Below are positions 18,495 to 27,216 of a stretch of DNA of 64,000 nt, in pieces. A model generated the notes under the pieces. That model was not told the origin of the DNA. It saw nothing but the letters and a program-made list of their open reading frames with translations, and searched no databases. Both the position numbers and the translations under genes were made by a program. Source of the stretch: Pseudomonas asgharzadehiana. Lineage in GTDB: Bacteria; Pseudomonadota; Gammaproteobacteria; Pseudomonadales; Pseudomonadaceae. The number at the start of each line of letters is the position of its first letter. The stretch's first letter is position 1. Location: positions 2,604,001 to 2,668,000 of the forward strand of contig NZ_CP077079.1 of assembly GCF_019139815.1 (NCBI RefSeq), given 5' to 3'.

Positions 18495-18638
18495 ATGAAC
18501 AGATTCTGCCTGGTAATGTGCAGCATGTTGATGCTTCAGGGCTGTTTCGACAGCGCCGATAACACCACCAAGAACAACACCGATGGCAGCAAATCGTCGG
18601 TGCAAATGCAGGAGGGCAAGGCTCAAGAGAGCAAGTAA
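18495..18638 (+). CDS. Small predicted lipoprotein (47 aa)
   Basis: A short ORF whose product begins 'MNRFCLVMCSMLMLQGC', a hydrophobic signal ending in a lipobox (LQGC, lipidated Cys17). A hydrophilic, Asn/Ser/Lys/Gln-rich tail of 30 residues follows and ends 'QESK'. AGGTG lies about 8 bases before the ATG. It should be lipid-anchored; Asp at +3 rather than +2 does not force inner-membrane retention. Its function is unknown. It stands alone between the gamma-lyase operon and the FadR-type regulator and is easily missed because of its size. Confidence 0.75.
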   Translation: MNRFCLVMCSMLMLQGCFDSADNTTKNNTDGSKSSVQMQEGKAQESK

Positions 18639-18664
18639 CCGGGGTGTCCATCACGCGCGTCTAC

Positions 18665-18677
18665 GTTGTCGTACAAC
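18665..18677. promoter_or_regulatory. FadR-family operator upstream of the regulator gene
   Basis: GTTGTCGTACAAC: 5-bp inverted repeat around CGT, matching the FadR-subfamily pattern TNGTNNNACNA. It lies 50 bases before the regulator's ATG, and a -10-like TATGAT (18686-18691) follows, so it fits autoregulation. Two near copies lie in the kdgM/dehydratase gap. Confidence 0.65.
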
Positions 18678-18726
18678 CAATGCGCTATGATGCGCCTTCC
18701 TTCGTAAACCGAGACTTGTGTTCTTG

Positions 18727-19506
18727 ATGGACAACCCGAACGTCCAGCCCACGGTTCGCCGCCGACACCGAAGCCTGGCCGAAGAGCTGGTCACCGAACT
18801 TTCCCGACGCATCTGCGCCGGTGAGCTGGCGCGTGGCACAAAGCTGCCGACCGAATCGCAAGTGATGGCCGAGCACGGCGTGAGCCGCACCGTGGTGCGT
18901 GAGGCCATCTCGCGTCTTCAAGCTGCGGGCCTGGTCGAAACCCGGCATGGCGTCGGCACGTTTGTGAAGGATGTGCCCAGCCCCAGTGGGTTCCGGATCG
19001 ACCCAGAGACCATCGTGACCTTGCAGGATGTGCTGGCGGTGCTTGAGTTGCGCATCAGTCTGGAAGTGGAGGCGGCGGGGCTGGCGTGTGTGGGGCGTAC
19101 CGATGAGCAGTTGCGGGTGATGCGCGACTCGTTGGATGCGCTTAACTCGCGAGCGGTGAGTGCCGATTATGCGGTATCGGCGGACTTCCAGTTTCACCAG
19201 CAGATCGCGCTGGCCACCGGCAATCGCTACTTCACCGATATCATGCTGCATCTGGGGGTCAACATCCTGCCGCGTACGCGCCTGCACTCCAAACGCTTGG
19301 CCAACGACAACAAGGAGCCCTACCTGGAGCGCTTGAGTCGTGAGCATGAGGATATCTACAAAGCCATCCTGCGGCGCGATGCCGACGCCGCTCGTGCCGC
19401 GATGCGCCTGCACCTGTCCAACAGCCGCGAGCGTATGCGCCGTGCCTACGAAGCGGCTGCCGCGCAGTTGTCGCACGGCCCGGCCGTAGTAACCGCGCGG
19501 CCCTGA
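18727..19506 (+). CDS. FadR-subfamily GntR regulator of the galacturonide locus
   Basis: 259 residues from ATG 18727; a GTG at 18718 is the alternative and no strong ribosome site decides. The N-terminal winged helix ('SLAEELVTELSRRICAGELARGTKLPTESQVMAEHGVSRTVVREAISRL') is followed by an all-helical FCD effector domain (about 90-240) with the metal-binding His/Asp positions of sugar-acid regulators. FadR-type proteins next to aldarate/galacturonate genes usually repress and are released by a sugar acid. The three operators GTNRTCGTACRAC at its own promoter and in the kdgM gap support local control. Confidence 0.88.
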   Translation: MDNPNVQPTVRRRHRSLAEELVTELSRRICAGELARGTKLPTESQVMAEHGVSRTVVREAISRLQAAGLVETRHGVGTFVKDVPSPSGFRIDPETIVTLQDVLAVLELRISLEVEAAGLACVGRTDEQLRVMRDSLDALNSRAVSADYAVSADFQFHQQIALATGNRYFTDIMLHLGVNILPRTRLHSKRLANDNKEPYLERLSREHEDIYKAILRRDADAARAAMRLHLSNSRERMRRAYEAAAAQLSHGPAVVTARP

Positions 19507-19568
19507 GCCGGCAGCCCGGCCCAACGGAGGCAGGCTGCTCGTGGCGCTTTACTGCTGGTTGACTGCGT

Positions 19569-19611
19569 GCCACTTGCCTGGCGAGCGATGCGCACAAGCA
19601 AGGCAAGTGGC
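19569..19611. terminator. Long inverted repeat between converging genes
   Basis: GCCACTTGCCT (19569-19579) and AGGCAAGTGGC (19601-19611) are an 11-bp perfect inverted repeat with a 21-base loop. It lies between the converging regulator and kdgM genes. There is no T-run, so it may be a bidirectional terminator stem or an mRNA-stabilising structure. Confidence 0.45.
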
Positions 19612-19619
19612 GCGGGGCA

Positions 19620-20345
19620 TTACATGAAGTTGTACTGCACACCCAGGCGCCAGCGTGCCTGGCGGTCTTCAGAGGTGGCGTTGACCTTCACGTCGCCGAT
19701 CTCCATGAACGGTGCCCATTCCTTGGTCAGTTTGTATTTGACGATCAGGTTCTGTTCGTAGTCGTTCTTCTTGTTGTCGTAGCGAATGTAGTCCGTCTTG
19801 AAATAGATGAACTGGTATTCGTACGCCCATTTGCTCGCCGGCGTATAGCCGAGCCAGCCCTCAAAGCGGTGGGTGGTCTGGTCATCCTTGATGTGGTCGG
19901 GCAGGTCTTCGTCGACCTGGTCGCGATCGAGTTTTTTGGTATCCAGCCGGTAGCGCGTCGCCGCGTAGAAAGCATCGTTGATCTTGTAGTTGTACTTGAG
20001 GCCGAGCTTGTAGGTGGTCGAGTCCTTCGAGCTGTCCATCTGGAATGCCGGGGTCAACGTCGACTGCGGGCTGAGCTTGTAGTTGTAGCTGACGGTGAAC
20101 TCGTGACCGTTGTTGACCAGGTTGTCATAGGCGACGTCTTCGCGGTCCCCGGCGGTGCGGTATTTCATTTCCGCTTCAAAACCCAGGCCACTGTCCAGGC
20201 GGTAATTGAGCTTGATTCGATCAGCGTGGGCGCTGTCTTCCTCGGTGAACTGGTGGCGGTAGTTGATGCTGGCAGAGTCAGCGCTGACATAGAGCGGCAG
20301 GCTGAGGGCCAGGGCAGTGACGAGCGTGCGTAGGGTGGTGTTCAT
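19620..20345 (-). CDS. kdgM: KdgM-family oligogalacturonate-specific porin
   Basis: 241 residues: signal peptide ending near 'LPLYVSADS', 'INYRHQFTEEDSAHADRIKLNYRLDSG' (KdgM N-terminal strand region), alternating beta strands and a terminal 'VQYNFM'. KdgM proteins are monomeric 12-strand outer-membrane porins for oligogalacturonides. The neighbours (polygalacturonase, sugar-acid-type dehydratase and FadR-type regulator) agree. Transcribed convergently to the regulator and divergently from the dehydratase, with a FadR-type operator 92 bases upstream. Confidence 0.85.
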   Translation of the reverse strand: MNTTLRTLVTALALSLPLYVSADSASINYRHQFTEEDSAHADRIKLNYRLDSGLGFEAEMKYRTAGDREDVAYDNLVNNGHEFTVSYNYKLSPQSTLTPAFQMDSSKDSTTYKLGLKYNYKINDAFYAATRYRLDTKKLDRDQVDEDLPDHIKDDQTTHRFEGWLGYTPASKWAYEYQFIYFKTDYIRYDNKKNDYEQNLIVKYKLTKEWAPFMEIGDVKVNATSEDRQARWRLGVQYNFM

Positions 20346-20703
20346 ACGGTCTTCTTTTTTGTTTTTGTTAGGGTCGTTTGAGGATGCTGCGGCAGTACGT
20401 TGTTGCGTATGGATCTCATCTATGCTGCCGATATACGTTATCGTACGACAAGACGACTCGTCTACGGGTTATCGGTGGTTTTGAAACATCTTGAAATATA
20501 TGTACCCAGTGAATAGGGCTTTAAAGCCAATCCTGTTATTCCTTGGTTGTCTTTAAAAATCGGGCTTATGTGGGGTTTTGCCGAGAAAACCGCAGAAATG
20601 GAGGCGGATTATTGGGTCTTTTCAAGCGTTGTACGATGACCTATGATCGGTCGCAACAGACGACATTCCTGTCTCAAATCCAATAAGAAGGCTTAAGACG
20701 TCC
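20346..20703. promoter_or_regulatory. Divergent regulatory region of kdgM and the dehydratase operon
   Basis: 358 noncoding bases. They hold two copies of the locus operator: GTTATCGTACGAC (20437-20449), 92 bases before kdgM, and GTTGTACGATGAC (20628-20640; reverse GTCATCGTACAAC), 64 bases before the dehydratase. Each matches the regulator-promoter site at 11 of 13 positions. The middle is AT-rich, as expected for two promoters. No other gene is visible here. Confidence 0.65.
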
Positions 20704-21858
20704 ATGAGAATCACAGCAGTCAACGTCCAGGTGTTTTCCTACCCGACCCGCCGCGCAGTGGACAGCGCCGGCCATGCTCACCCCGGTGATGTCTCCCAGG
20801 CGCAGATGGCGCTGCTGCGTATCCAGACCGAAGATGGCCAGGAGGGTTATGCCTTTGGCGCCCCCGAGTTGATCCGCCCCTATGTGCTGGACGGCTTTGT
20901 GCGCAAAGTGCTGGTGGGCCAAAACGCGTTTGACCGCGAGAAGATCTGGCACGACCTGGCGCATTGGCAGCGCGGCAGCGCCAGCCAGTTGACTGACCGC
21001 GCGCTGGCCCTGGTTGAGCAGGCGCTGTGGGATTGGGCGGGGCGCACACTGGGCGTGCCGGTGCACAAGTTGATCGGCGGGTTCCGCGATAAGGTGCCGG
21101 CTTATGGCTCGACCATGTGCGGCGATGAGTTGCCCGGCGGCCTGGCGACCCCCGACGACTACGGCCGGTTCGCCGAAACCCTGGTGCAGCGCGGTTACAA
21201 GGCCATCAAATTGCACACGTGGATGCCGCCGGTGTCTTTTGCGCCAAGCCCGCGCATCGATGTCGCAGCCTGTGCGGCCGTGCGCGAAGCTGTCGGGCCG
21301 GACATTGCATTGATGCTCGATGGTTACCACTGGTACAGCCGCACCGAGGCGCTGTACATCGGGCGCGAGTTGGAGAAGCTCGACTTTGCCTGGTTCGAAG
21401 AGCCGATGATGGAAGAGTCCGCCGAGTCCTATGCCTGGCTCGCGGGGCAGTTGGATATACCAGTGCTGGGCCCGGAAACCCTGTCCGGCAAGCACCTGAG
21501 CCGCGCCAGCTGGGTCAAGCACGATGTCTGCGATATCTTGCGTGCCGGCGTGGCGGGCGTCGGCGGTATTGCACCGTGCCTGAAGGTGGCGCATTTGGCT
21601 GAGTCGTTTGGCATGGACTGCGAGATCCATGGCAACGGCGCCGCCAACCTGGCGGTGGTCGGCGCCATCAAGAACTGCACCTGGTACGAACGCGGCCTGC
21701 TGCACCCGTACCTGGACTACGACGACGTTCCGGCCTACCTCAAGCGCCTGGTGGACCCGATGGACAATGACGGTTTTGTGCACCTGTCCGACTTGCCGGG
21801 CCTGGGTGAAGACATCGACTTCAACTACATCGAGACCAACACGCTTAAGAGCTTCTGA
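20704..21858 (+). CDS. Enolase-superfamily (mandelate racemase subgroup) sugar-acid dehydratase or cycloisomerase
   Basis: 384 residues. Catalytic pattern: KxH at 169-171 ('KAIKLHTW'), metal ligands Asp206 ('MLDGYHWY'), Glu232 ('WFEEPMM') and Glu258 ('LGPETLSG'), and base His309 ('EIHGNGAAN'). This is the mandelate racemase layout, so the enzyme removes a proton alpha to a carboxylate of a sugar acid. In a galacturonide locus the obvious choices are galactarate/galactonate-type dehydratase or galactarolactone cycloisomerase, but the exact substrate cannot be assigned. It leads the operon with the ABC importer and the polygalacturonase. Confidence 0.8.
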   Translation: MRITAVNVQVFSYPTRRAVDSAGHAHPGDVSQAQMALLRIQTEDGQEGYAFGAPELIRPYVLDGFVRKVLVGQNAFDREKIWHDLAHWQRGSASQLTDRALALVEQALWDWAGRTLGVPVHKLIGGFRDKVPAYGSTMCGDELPGGLATPDDYGRFAETLVQRGYKAIKLHTWMPPVSFAPSPRIDVAACAAVREAVGPDIALMLDGYHWYSRTEALYIGRELEKLDFAWFEEPMMEESAESYAWLAGQLDIPVLGPETLSGKHLSRASWVKHDVCDILRAGVAGVGGIAPCLKVAHLAESFGMDCEIHGNGAANLAVVGAIKNCTWYERGLLHPYLDYDDVPAYLKRLVDPMDNDGFVHLSDLPGLGEDIDFNYIETNTLKSF

Positions 21859-21930
21859 CGTATACACGGCCCGTTCGGCATAAGCCGGGCTGGCCGAGAG
21901 CCCTATAAATATAAAAAAGGCACTCTTGTT

Positions 21931-23541
21931 ATGACTATTTTCCCTTCGCTGTGGGCGCGGGTATTCGTCGCCGCCCTGGCCGTGACCGCGGTACCCCAGA
22001 GCTTTGCCAAAACCCCGGCTGATCAACTGATTGTCGGCATGAGCATGATCAACCTGTTGTCCCTGGACCCGGCGGCCGCCACCGGCCTGGACGTGTCGGA
22101 GATCAACGCCAACCTCTATGACATGCTGCTGGTGCAGGACGTCGCCCAGCCTGACCGCCTGGTGCCGGCGCTGGCCGAACGCTGGCAGGTCAGTGATGAC
22201 CGCAAGACCCTGACCTTCAATTTACGCGACGGGGTGAGGTTCCAGTCCGGCAACACCCTGAGCGCCGAAGACGTGGCCTGGTCGCTGCATCGCGTGCTCA
22301 AACTCAACCTGGCCCTGGCGTCGACCTGGAAGGCCTACGGCTTCACCGCCGAAAACGTCGAACGCTATATGCGCGCCACCGATGCCGCGACCTTCGTGAT
22401 AGAGCTGCCACGGCCGACCGATCCGCTGCTGGTGCTCAACACCCTGGCGACCTCGCCCAGTGCGTTTATCCTCGACCGCGAAAAAGTCCTCGAACACCAG
22501 AAAAACAACGACATGGGCGCCGCCTGGCTGGTGACGCATGCGGCCGGCAGTGGCGCGTTCGTGCTCAATGACTGGCGCGCCAACGATGTCATCCTGATGA
22601 GCCGTTTCGACGGTTACTGGGGTGGCCCGGCCAAGCTCAAGCGCATCGTCATGCGCAACATGACCGAGTCGCAGTCGTTGCGCCTGATGATCGAGCGCGG
22701 CGACCTGGACATCGCCAAAGGCATGTCCGCGCCGGACATCGAAGCCCTGCAAAAAAGCGACAAGGTGCGCACCCAGACCCTGCAACGCGGCACGCTGTAT
22801 TACGTGGCGCTGAGCGTAAAGCAGCCGATGTTCGCCGATGCGCGCGTGCGCAAGGCCGTGCGTTCGCTGATCGATTACCAGGGCATCAACCAGACGGTCA
22901 TGCCGCATTACGGCGTGATCAACCAACGGCCGATGCCGCTCGGGTTGGCCGCGCGCCTGCCCGACCCCGGCTATACGCTCAATGTCGAGCAGGCCAAGGC
23001 CTGGCTGGCCGAAGCCGGCTACCCGAACGGCTTCAAGACCACCATCCGCGTGCTGGCCGAGCCGCCATTCATCAACATTGCCTCCAACCTGCAGTCGACC
23101 CTGGCCCAGGCCGGTATCCAGGCCAGCATCATTACCGGCACCGGCAACCAGATCTATGGCGCGATGCGTGAGCGCAGCTTCGACATCATTGTCGGACGCG
23201 GCGGTGGCGGCGCAGAGCGGCATCCGCATTCCAGCCTGCGCACCCTGGTGTACAACCCGGATAACCGCGATGAAGCCAAGCTCACCAACTTTCAGGGCTG
23301 GCGTACTTCTTTTTACAGCGCTGAACTCAATCAACTGATCGAGCGCGCGGAAGTCGAGCCCGACGCCGGCAAGCAACTGGCCCAGTACCGGGATATCCAG
23401 GCGCAAGTCGATCAGCAGGTGGGGGCTATTTTGCCCGTCTCGCAAATGACCGACACCGTGGTGGTATACACCGACGTAGCCGACTTCCAGGGCCACACCG
23501 CTGCGACCACGCGCTACAAAGACGTCTACAAAAAGCGCTGA
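21931..23541 (+). CDS. ABC transporter substrate-binding protein, family 5 (first copy)
   Basis: 536 residues with a signal peptide ('ARVFVAALAVTAVPQSFAK'). The family 5 (DppA/OppA/NikA) pattern is clear: 'LVPALAERWQVSDDRKTLTFNLRDGVRFQSGNTLSAEDVAWSLHRV' and 'MRNMTESQSLRLMIERGDLDIA'. It would bind the substrate in the periplasm for the permeases encoded next. A close paralogue is encoded from 24647, beyond the first permease. Family 5 is best known for peptides, but members bind sugars and opines; the locus points to galacturonides. Confidence 0.88.
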   Translation: MTIFPSLWARVFVAALAVTAVPQSFAKTPADQLIVGMSMINLLSLDPAAATGLDVSEINANLYDMLLVQDVAQPDRLVPALAERWQVSDDRKTLTFNLRDGVRFQSGNTLSAEDVAWSLHRVLKLNLALASTWKAYGFTAENVERYMRATDAATFVIELPRPTDPLLVLNTLATSPSAFILDREKVLEHQKNNDMGAAWLVTHAAGSGAFVLNDWRANDVILMSRFDGYWGGPAKLKRIVMRNMTESQSLRLMIERGDLDIAKGMSAPDIEALQKSDKVRTQTLQRGTLYYVALSVKQPMFADARVRKAVRSLIDYQGINQTVMPHYGVINQRPMPLGLAARLPDPGYTLNVEQAKAWLAEAGYPNGFKTTIRVLAEPPFINIASNLQSTLAQAGIQASIITGTGNQIYGAMRERSFDIIVGRGGGGAERHPHSSLRTLVYNPDNRDEAKLTNFQGWRTSFYSAELNQLIERAEVEPDAGKQLAQYRDIQAQVDQQVGAILPVSQMTDTVVVYTDVADFQGHTAATTRYKDVYKKR

Positions 23542-23562
23542 TCGATTAATCAGGAGCTCACT

Positions 23563-24600
23563 ATGTTTGTTATGACTGCCTCTGTCATGGGCGCTCGCGC
23601 TTCCAACACCCTGCGGCGCGCCAGCACCGTGCTGGTGACCTTGCTCGGCCTGCTGGCGCTGACTTTCATCATCGGCCGCGTCATGCCGCTGGACCCGGTG
23701 CTGGCCGTGGTCGGGCCCGACGCGGACGCGTCCACCTACGACCAGGTGTACCGCTCAATGGGCCTGGACAAACCGATCTGGACCCAGTTCGGGCTTTACC
23801 TCAACGACCTGCTCCACGGTGACTTCGGCAATGCGCTGTTGACCGGCCACCCGGTGCTTGACGACATCCTGCGCGTGTTCCCGGCGACCATCGAGTTGGC
23901 CACCCTGGCGATCCTGTTCGGCGTACTTATCGGCTTGCCACTGGGCGTGTGCGCGGCCAGTAACCAAGGCCGCCTCGGCGATCACGTCGCACGGGTGATC
24001 ACGTTGTTCGGCTACTCCACACCGATTTTCTGGCTGGGCATGATGGGCCTGCTGGTGTTCTACGCCTGGCTGGGGTGGGCCGGTGGAGCGGGGCGCATCG
24101 ACCTGGCTTATGACGGCATGGTGCCCGAGGTCACCGGCCTGCTGCTGATCGACACCAGCCTGGCGCGCGACTGGGACGCCTTCGCGAGCGCCTTGCGTCA
24201 TATCGTGTTGCCGGCGCTGATCCTGGGCTTGAACTCGGTGGCGTACATCAGCCGCATGACCCGCAGCTTCATGCTGGAGCAACTGTCCCAGGAGTACATC
24301 ATCACCGCGCGGGTCAAGGGTTTGTCCCGTCGCCAAGTGGTGTGGGGGCATGCGTTTCGCAACATCCTCGTGCAGTTGCTGACGGTGGTGGCGCTGGCCT
24401 ACGGCTCGTTGCTGGAGGGCGCGGTGTTGATCGAAACGGTGTTTGCCTGGCCGGGGTTCGGCCAGTACCTGACCAGCAGCCTGATGCTGGGTGACATGAA
24501 TGCGGTGATGGGCTGCGTGCTGGTGATCGGCCTGATTTTCGTCGCACTCAACCTGATCAGCGATGCCTTGTACAAGGTATTCGACCCGCGCACCCGTTAA
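23563..24600 (+). CDS. ABC transporter permease, DppB-type
   Basis: 345 residues, 'AGGAG' before the ATG. N-terminal membrane segment ('STVLVTLLGLLALTFIIGRVMPLDPV') and conserved DppB loop 'YISRMTRSFMLEQLSQEYIITARVKGLSRRQVVWGHAFRN' that contacts the ATPase, then 'LLEGAVLIETVFAWPGFGQYL'. Six membrane helices. It pairs with the DppC-type permease at 26284 to form the inner-membrane channel. It is unusual in being placed between the two binding-protein genes. Confidence 0.9.
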   Translation: MFVMTASVMGARASNTLRRASTVLVTLLGLLALTFIIGRVMPLDPVLAVVGPDADASTYDQVYRSMGLDKPIWTQFGLYLNDLLHGDFGNALLTGHPVLDDILRVFPATIELATLAILFGVLIGLPLGVCAASNQGRLGDHVARVITLFGYSTPIFWLGMMGLLVFYAWLGWAGGAGRIDLAYDGMVPEVTGLLLIDTSLARDWDAFASALRHIVLPALILGLNSVAYISRMTRSFMLEQLSQEYIITARVKGLSRRQVVWGHAFRNILVQLLTVVALAYGSLLEGAVLIETVFAWPGFGQYLTSSLMLGDMNAVMGCVLVIGLIFVALNLISDALYKVFDPRTR

Positions 24601-24646
24601 CCCAAAACGCGGCACGGATAAAACCAATAAAAACAAGGAATTTTCC

Positions 24647-26251
24647 ATGACATTTTCGACACTGCACCTTGGCCTGTTCGCGGCCGTTCTCGCCCTCGGG
24701 CCGATGACAATGGCCCACGCCAAAACCCCGGCCGATCAACTGATCGTCGGCATGAGCATGGTCAACCTGTTTTCCATCGACCCCGCCAACGCGCCTGGCC
24801 TGGATGCGTCCGGCGTCAACGCCAACCTCTACGACACGCTGATCAAGCGTGACCAGGGCAACCCGGAAAAACACCTGCCACAACTGGCCGAGCGCTGGGA
24901 CATCAGCGAGGACGGCAAGCAGGTGACCTTCCACCTGCGCCAGGACGTTAAGTTCCATTCGGGCAACCCGCTGACCGCCGAGGACGTGGCGTGGTCGCTG
25001 TACCGCGTGATGAAACTCAACTTCGGCCTGGCCACCACCTGGAAGGCCTATGGCTACAACCTCGACAACATTCAATCGCTGATTCGCGCCACCGATGCCC
25101 ATACCCTGGTGGTCGACCTGCCGCAGACCATGGACCCGCTGCTGCTGGTGGATTCCCTGGCGATCTCGCCCAGCGCCGTGGTGGTGGACCGCAAGACCGC
25201 CCTGGCCCATGAAAAGAACGGCGATCTGGGCGCCGGTTGGCTGGTGACCAACGAAGCGGGCAGCGGCCCGTTCGTGCTCAGCAAATGGAGCGCCAACGAC
25301 TCGCTGTTGCTGACCCGTTTCGACGGTTACTGGGGCGGCGCGGCCAAGCTCAAGCGCGTGGTGGTGCGGCACATGACCGAATCGCAGTCGCTGCGCCTGA
25401 TGCTTGAACGTGGCGATCTCGACCTGGCCTATGGCATGGCCGCGCCGGACATTCGCGCCATCGACGGCTCGGACAAGATCCAGGTGCAGTCATTGCCACG
25501 GGGCACCATGTATTACGTGGCGATGAGCATGAAGCAAGCCGAGTTTGCCAAGCCCCAGGTGCGTGAAGCGGTGCGCAACCTGATCGACTACAAGGGCCTG
25601 GATGAACAGGTGATGCCGTACTACGGCAAGCTCAATCAGCAACCGATGCAGTTGGGGCTGGAGGCGCGCTTGCCGGACCCGGGTTATCACATGGACGTGA
25701 CCAAGGCGAAAAAGCTGCTTGCCGAGGCGGGCTATCCCAACGGTTTCACCACCACCATTCGCACCTTGTCGGAGCCGCCGTTCATTGATATCGCGGCGCG
25801 CCTGCAAGCGACCCTGGCTGAAGGCGGGATCAAGGCCAGCATCGTCACCGGCACCGGCAACCAGGTGTACGGCGCGATGCGTGCGCGCAATTTCGAAATC
25901 ATCGTGGCGCGGGGCGCCGAGCGTTATCCGCACCCGTATTTCAGCCTGCGCACCTTCGCCTACAACCCCAACAACAGCGACGATGCCGGCTTGCCGAACT
26001 TCCAGGGCTGGCGCGCCTCGTTCTTCAACCCGCAGCTCAACAGCCTGATCGACCAGGCCGGGGTCACCCGCGACTCGGCGCAGCGCATCAGCCTGTACCA
26101 CCAGGCGCAGCACCTCTACGACCAGCAGGTGGGGCCGATCCTGATGATCTCGCAGATGACCGACACCGTGGTCAGCGCGGCCGACGTCAAGGGTTTCAGC
26201 GGTGACGATGCCGAGGCCACCCGTTACCTGGGTGTCTACAAGCAGCGTTGA
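24647..26251 (+). CDS. ABC transporter substrate-binding protein, family 5 (second copy)
   Basis: 534 residues from ATG 24647 (AAGGAA 6 bases upstream; upstream in-frame codons overlap the permease end and are rejected). Signal peptide 'LGLFAAVLALGPMTMAHAK'. The mature protein starts 'TPADQLIVGMSM', the same segment as the first copy, and the two align along their whole length. They differ in loop regions such as 'GRGGGGAERHPH' against 'ARGAERYPH', which may alter ligand range. Having two binding proteins for one permease pair suggests two related ligands. Confidence 0.88.
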   Translation: MTFSTLHLGLFAAVLALGPMTMAHAKTPADQLIVGMSMVNLFSIDPANAPGLDASGVNANLYDTLIKRDQGNPEKHLPQLAERWDISEDGKQVTFHLRQDVKFHSGNPLTAEDVAWSLYRVMKLNFGLATTWKAYGYNLDNIQSLIRATDAHTLVVDLPQTMDPLLLVDSLAISPSAVVVDRKTALAHEKNGDLGAGWLVTNEAGSGPFVLSKWSANDSLLLTRFDGYWGGAAKLKRVVVRHMTESQSLRLMLERGDLDLAYGMAAPDIRAIDGSDKIQVQSLPRGTMYYVAMSMKQAEFAKPQVREAVRNLIDYKGLDEQVMPYYGKLNQQPMQLGLEARLPDPGYHMDVTKAKKLLAEAGYPNGFTTTIRTLSEPPFIDIAARLQATLAEGGIKASIVTGTGNQVYGAMRARNFEIIVARGAERYPHPYFSLRTFAYNPNNSDDAGLPNFQGWRASFFNPQLNSLIDQAGVTRDSAQRISLYHQAQHLYDQQVGPILMISQMTDTVVSAADVKGFSGDDAEATRYLGVYKQR

Positions 26252-26283
26252 GTGCTTCCAGAATTCACACAGAGAAGATGCTT

Positions 26284-27201
26284 ATGAATGCCAATCTGTC
26301 TTCCATGGAAACGGCGGCGAAGCGCCCGGTGGATCGCTCCCCGGGCTCGAGCTTCGACGCCTTGTGCAAAAGCGGCGTGCGGGTGTTGCGACACCTGTTG
26401 CGTAACCCCATGACCCTGGCGGGCCTGCTGGTGGCGCTGCTGTTGGTGGTGGTGGCGGCTTTCGCACCGTGGATCGCGACCCACGATCCGGTGGCGCAGA
26501 ACCTCGCCAATGCCTTGCAGGCGCCAGGCTCGGCGCATTGGTTCGGCACCGATGAATATGGCCGGGACATCTTCAGCCGCCTGGTCTACGGCTCGCGCAT
26601 TACCCTGTACATCATTGGCCTGGTCACGGTGATCGTGGGGCCGATCGGCCTGTTTATCGGCACGGTGTCGGGCTATTTCGGCGGGGCGGTCGACACCGTG
26701 TTCATGCGCTTGACCGATATCTTTATTTCCTTTCCCAGCCTGGTCCTGGCGCTGGCGTTTATCGCAGCCCTCGGCCCTGGCCTGGAGCATGCGGTGGTGG
26801 CGATTGCCTTGACGTCCTGGCCGCCGATTGCGCGGCTGGCGCGGGCCGAGACCCTGTCGCTGCGCAATGCCGATTTTGTGGTCGCGGTGGAGCTGCAAGG
26901 GGCGTCGCCGGCGCGGATCATCCTGCGCCATATCGTGCCGATGTGCCTGTCGTCGGTGATCATCCGCCTGACCATGAATATGGCCGGGATCATCCTCACG
27001 GCCGCCGCCCTGGGCTTTCTCGGCCTGGGTGCCCAGGCGCCGTTGCCCGAATGGGGCGCAATGATCTCCACCGGCCGGCGCTACATGCTCGAATGCTGGT
27101 GGCTGGTGGTGGTTCCCGGCGCGGCAATCATGCTGGTCAGCCTGGCCTTCAACCTGTTGGGCGATGGCCTGCGGGACATCCTTGATCCGCGTAGCGAATA
27201 A
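26284..27201 (+). CDS. ABC transporter permease, DppC-type
   Basis: 305 residues from ATG 26284 (GAGAAG just upstream; the longer reading includes the ribosome site). The OppC N-terminal domain ('MTLAGLLVALLLVVVAAFAPWIATHDP', 'HWFGTDEYGRDIFSRLVYGSRITLYI') is followed by the permease core with 'RLARAETLSLRNADFVVAVELQGASPARIILRHIVP'. Partner of the DppB-type protein. Spaced 15 bases before the ATPase gene in one operon. Confidence 0.9.
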   Translation: MNANLSSMETAAKRPVDRSPGSSFDALCKSGVRVLRHLLRNPMTLAGLLVALLLVVVAAFAPWIATHDPVAQNLANALQAPGSAHWFGTDEYGRDIFSRLVYGSRITLYIIGLVTVIVGPIGLFIGTVSGYFGGAVDTVFMRLTDIFISFPSLVLALAFIAALGPGLEHAVVAIALTSWPPIARLARAETLSLRNADFVVAVELQGASPARIILRHIVPMCLSSVIIRLTMNMAGIILTAAALGFLGLGAQAPLPEWGAMISTGRRYMLECWWLVVVPGAAIMLVSLAFNLLGDGLRDILDPRSE

Positions 27202-27216
27202 CCGGAGGACCACCTG

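Noticed and set aside
20674..22026. 450-codon minus-strand frame across the dehydratase gene
   Set aside because: Antisense shadow of a gene with an intact enolase-superfamily active site.
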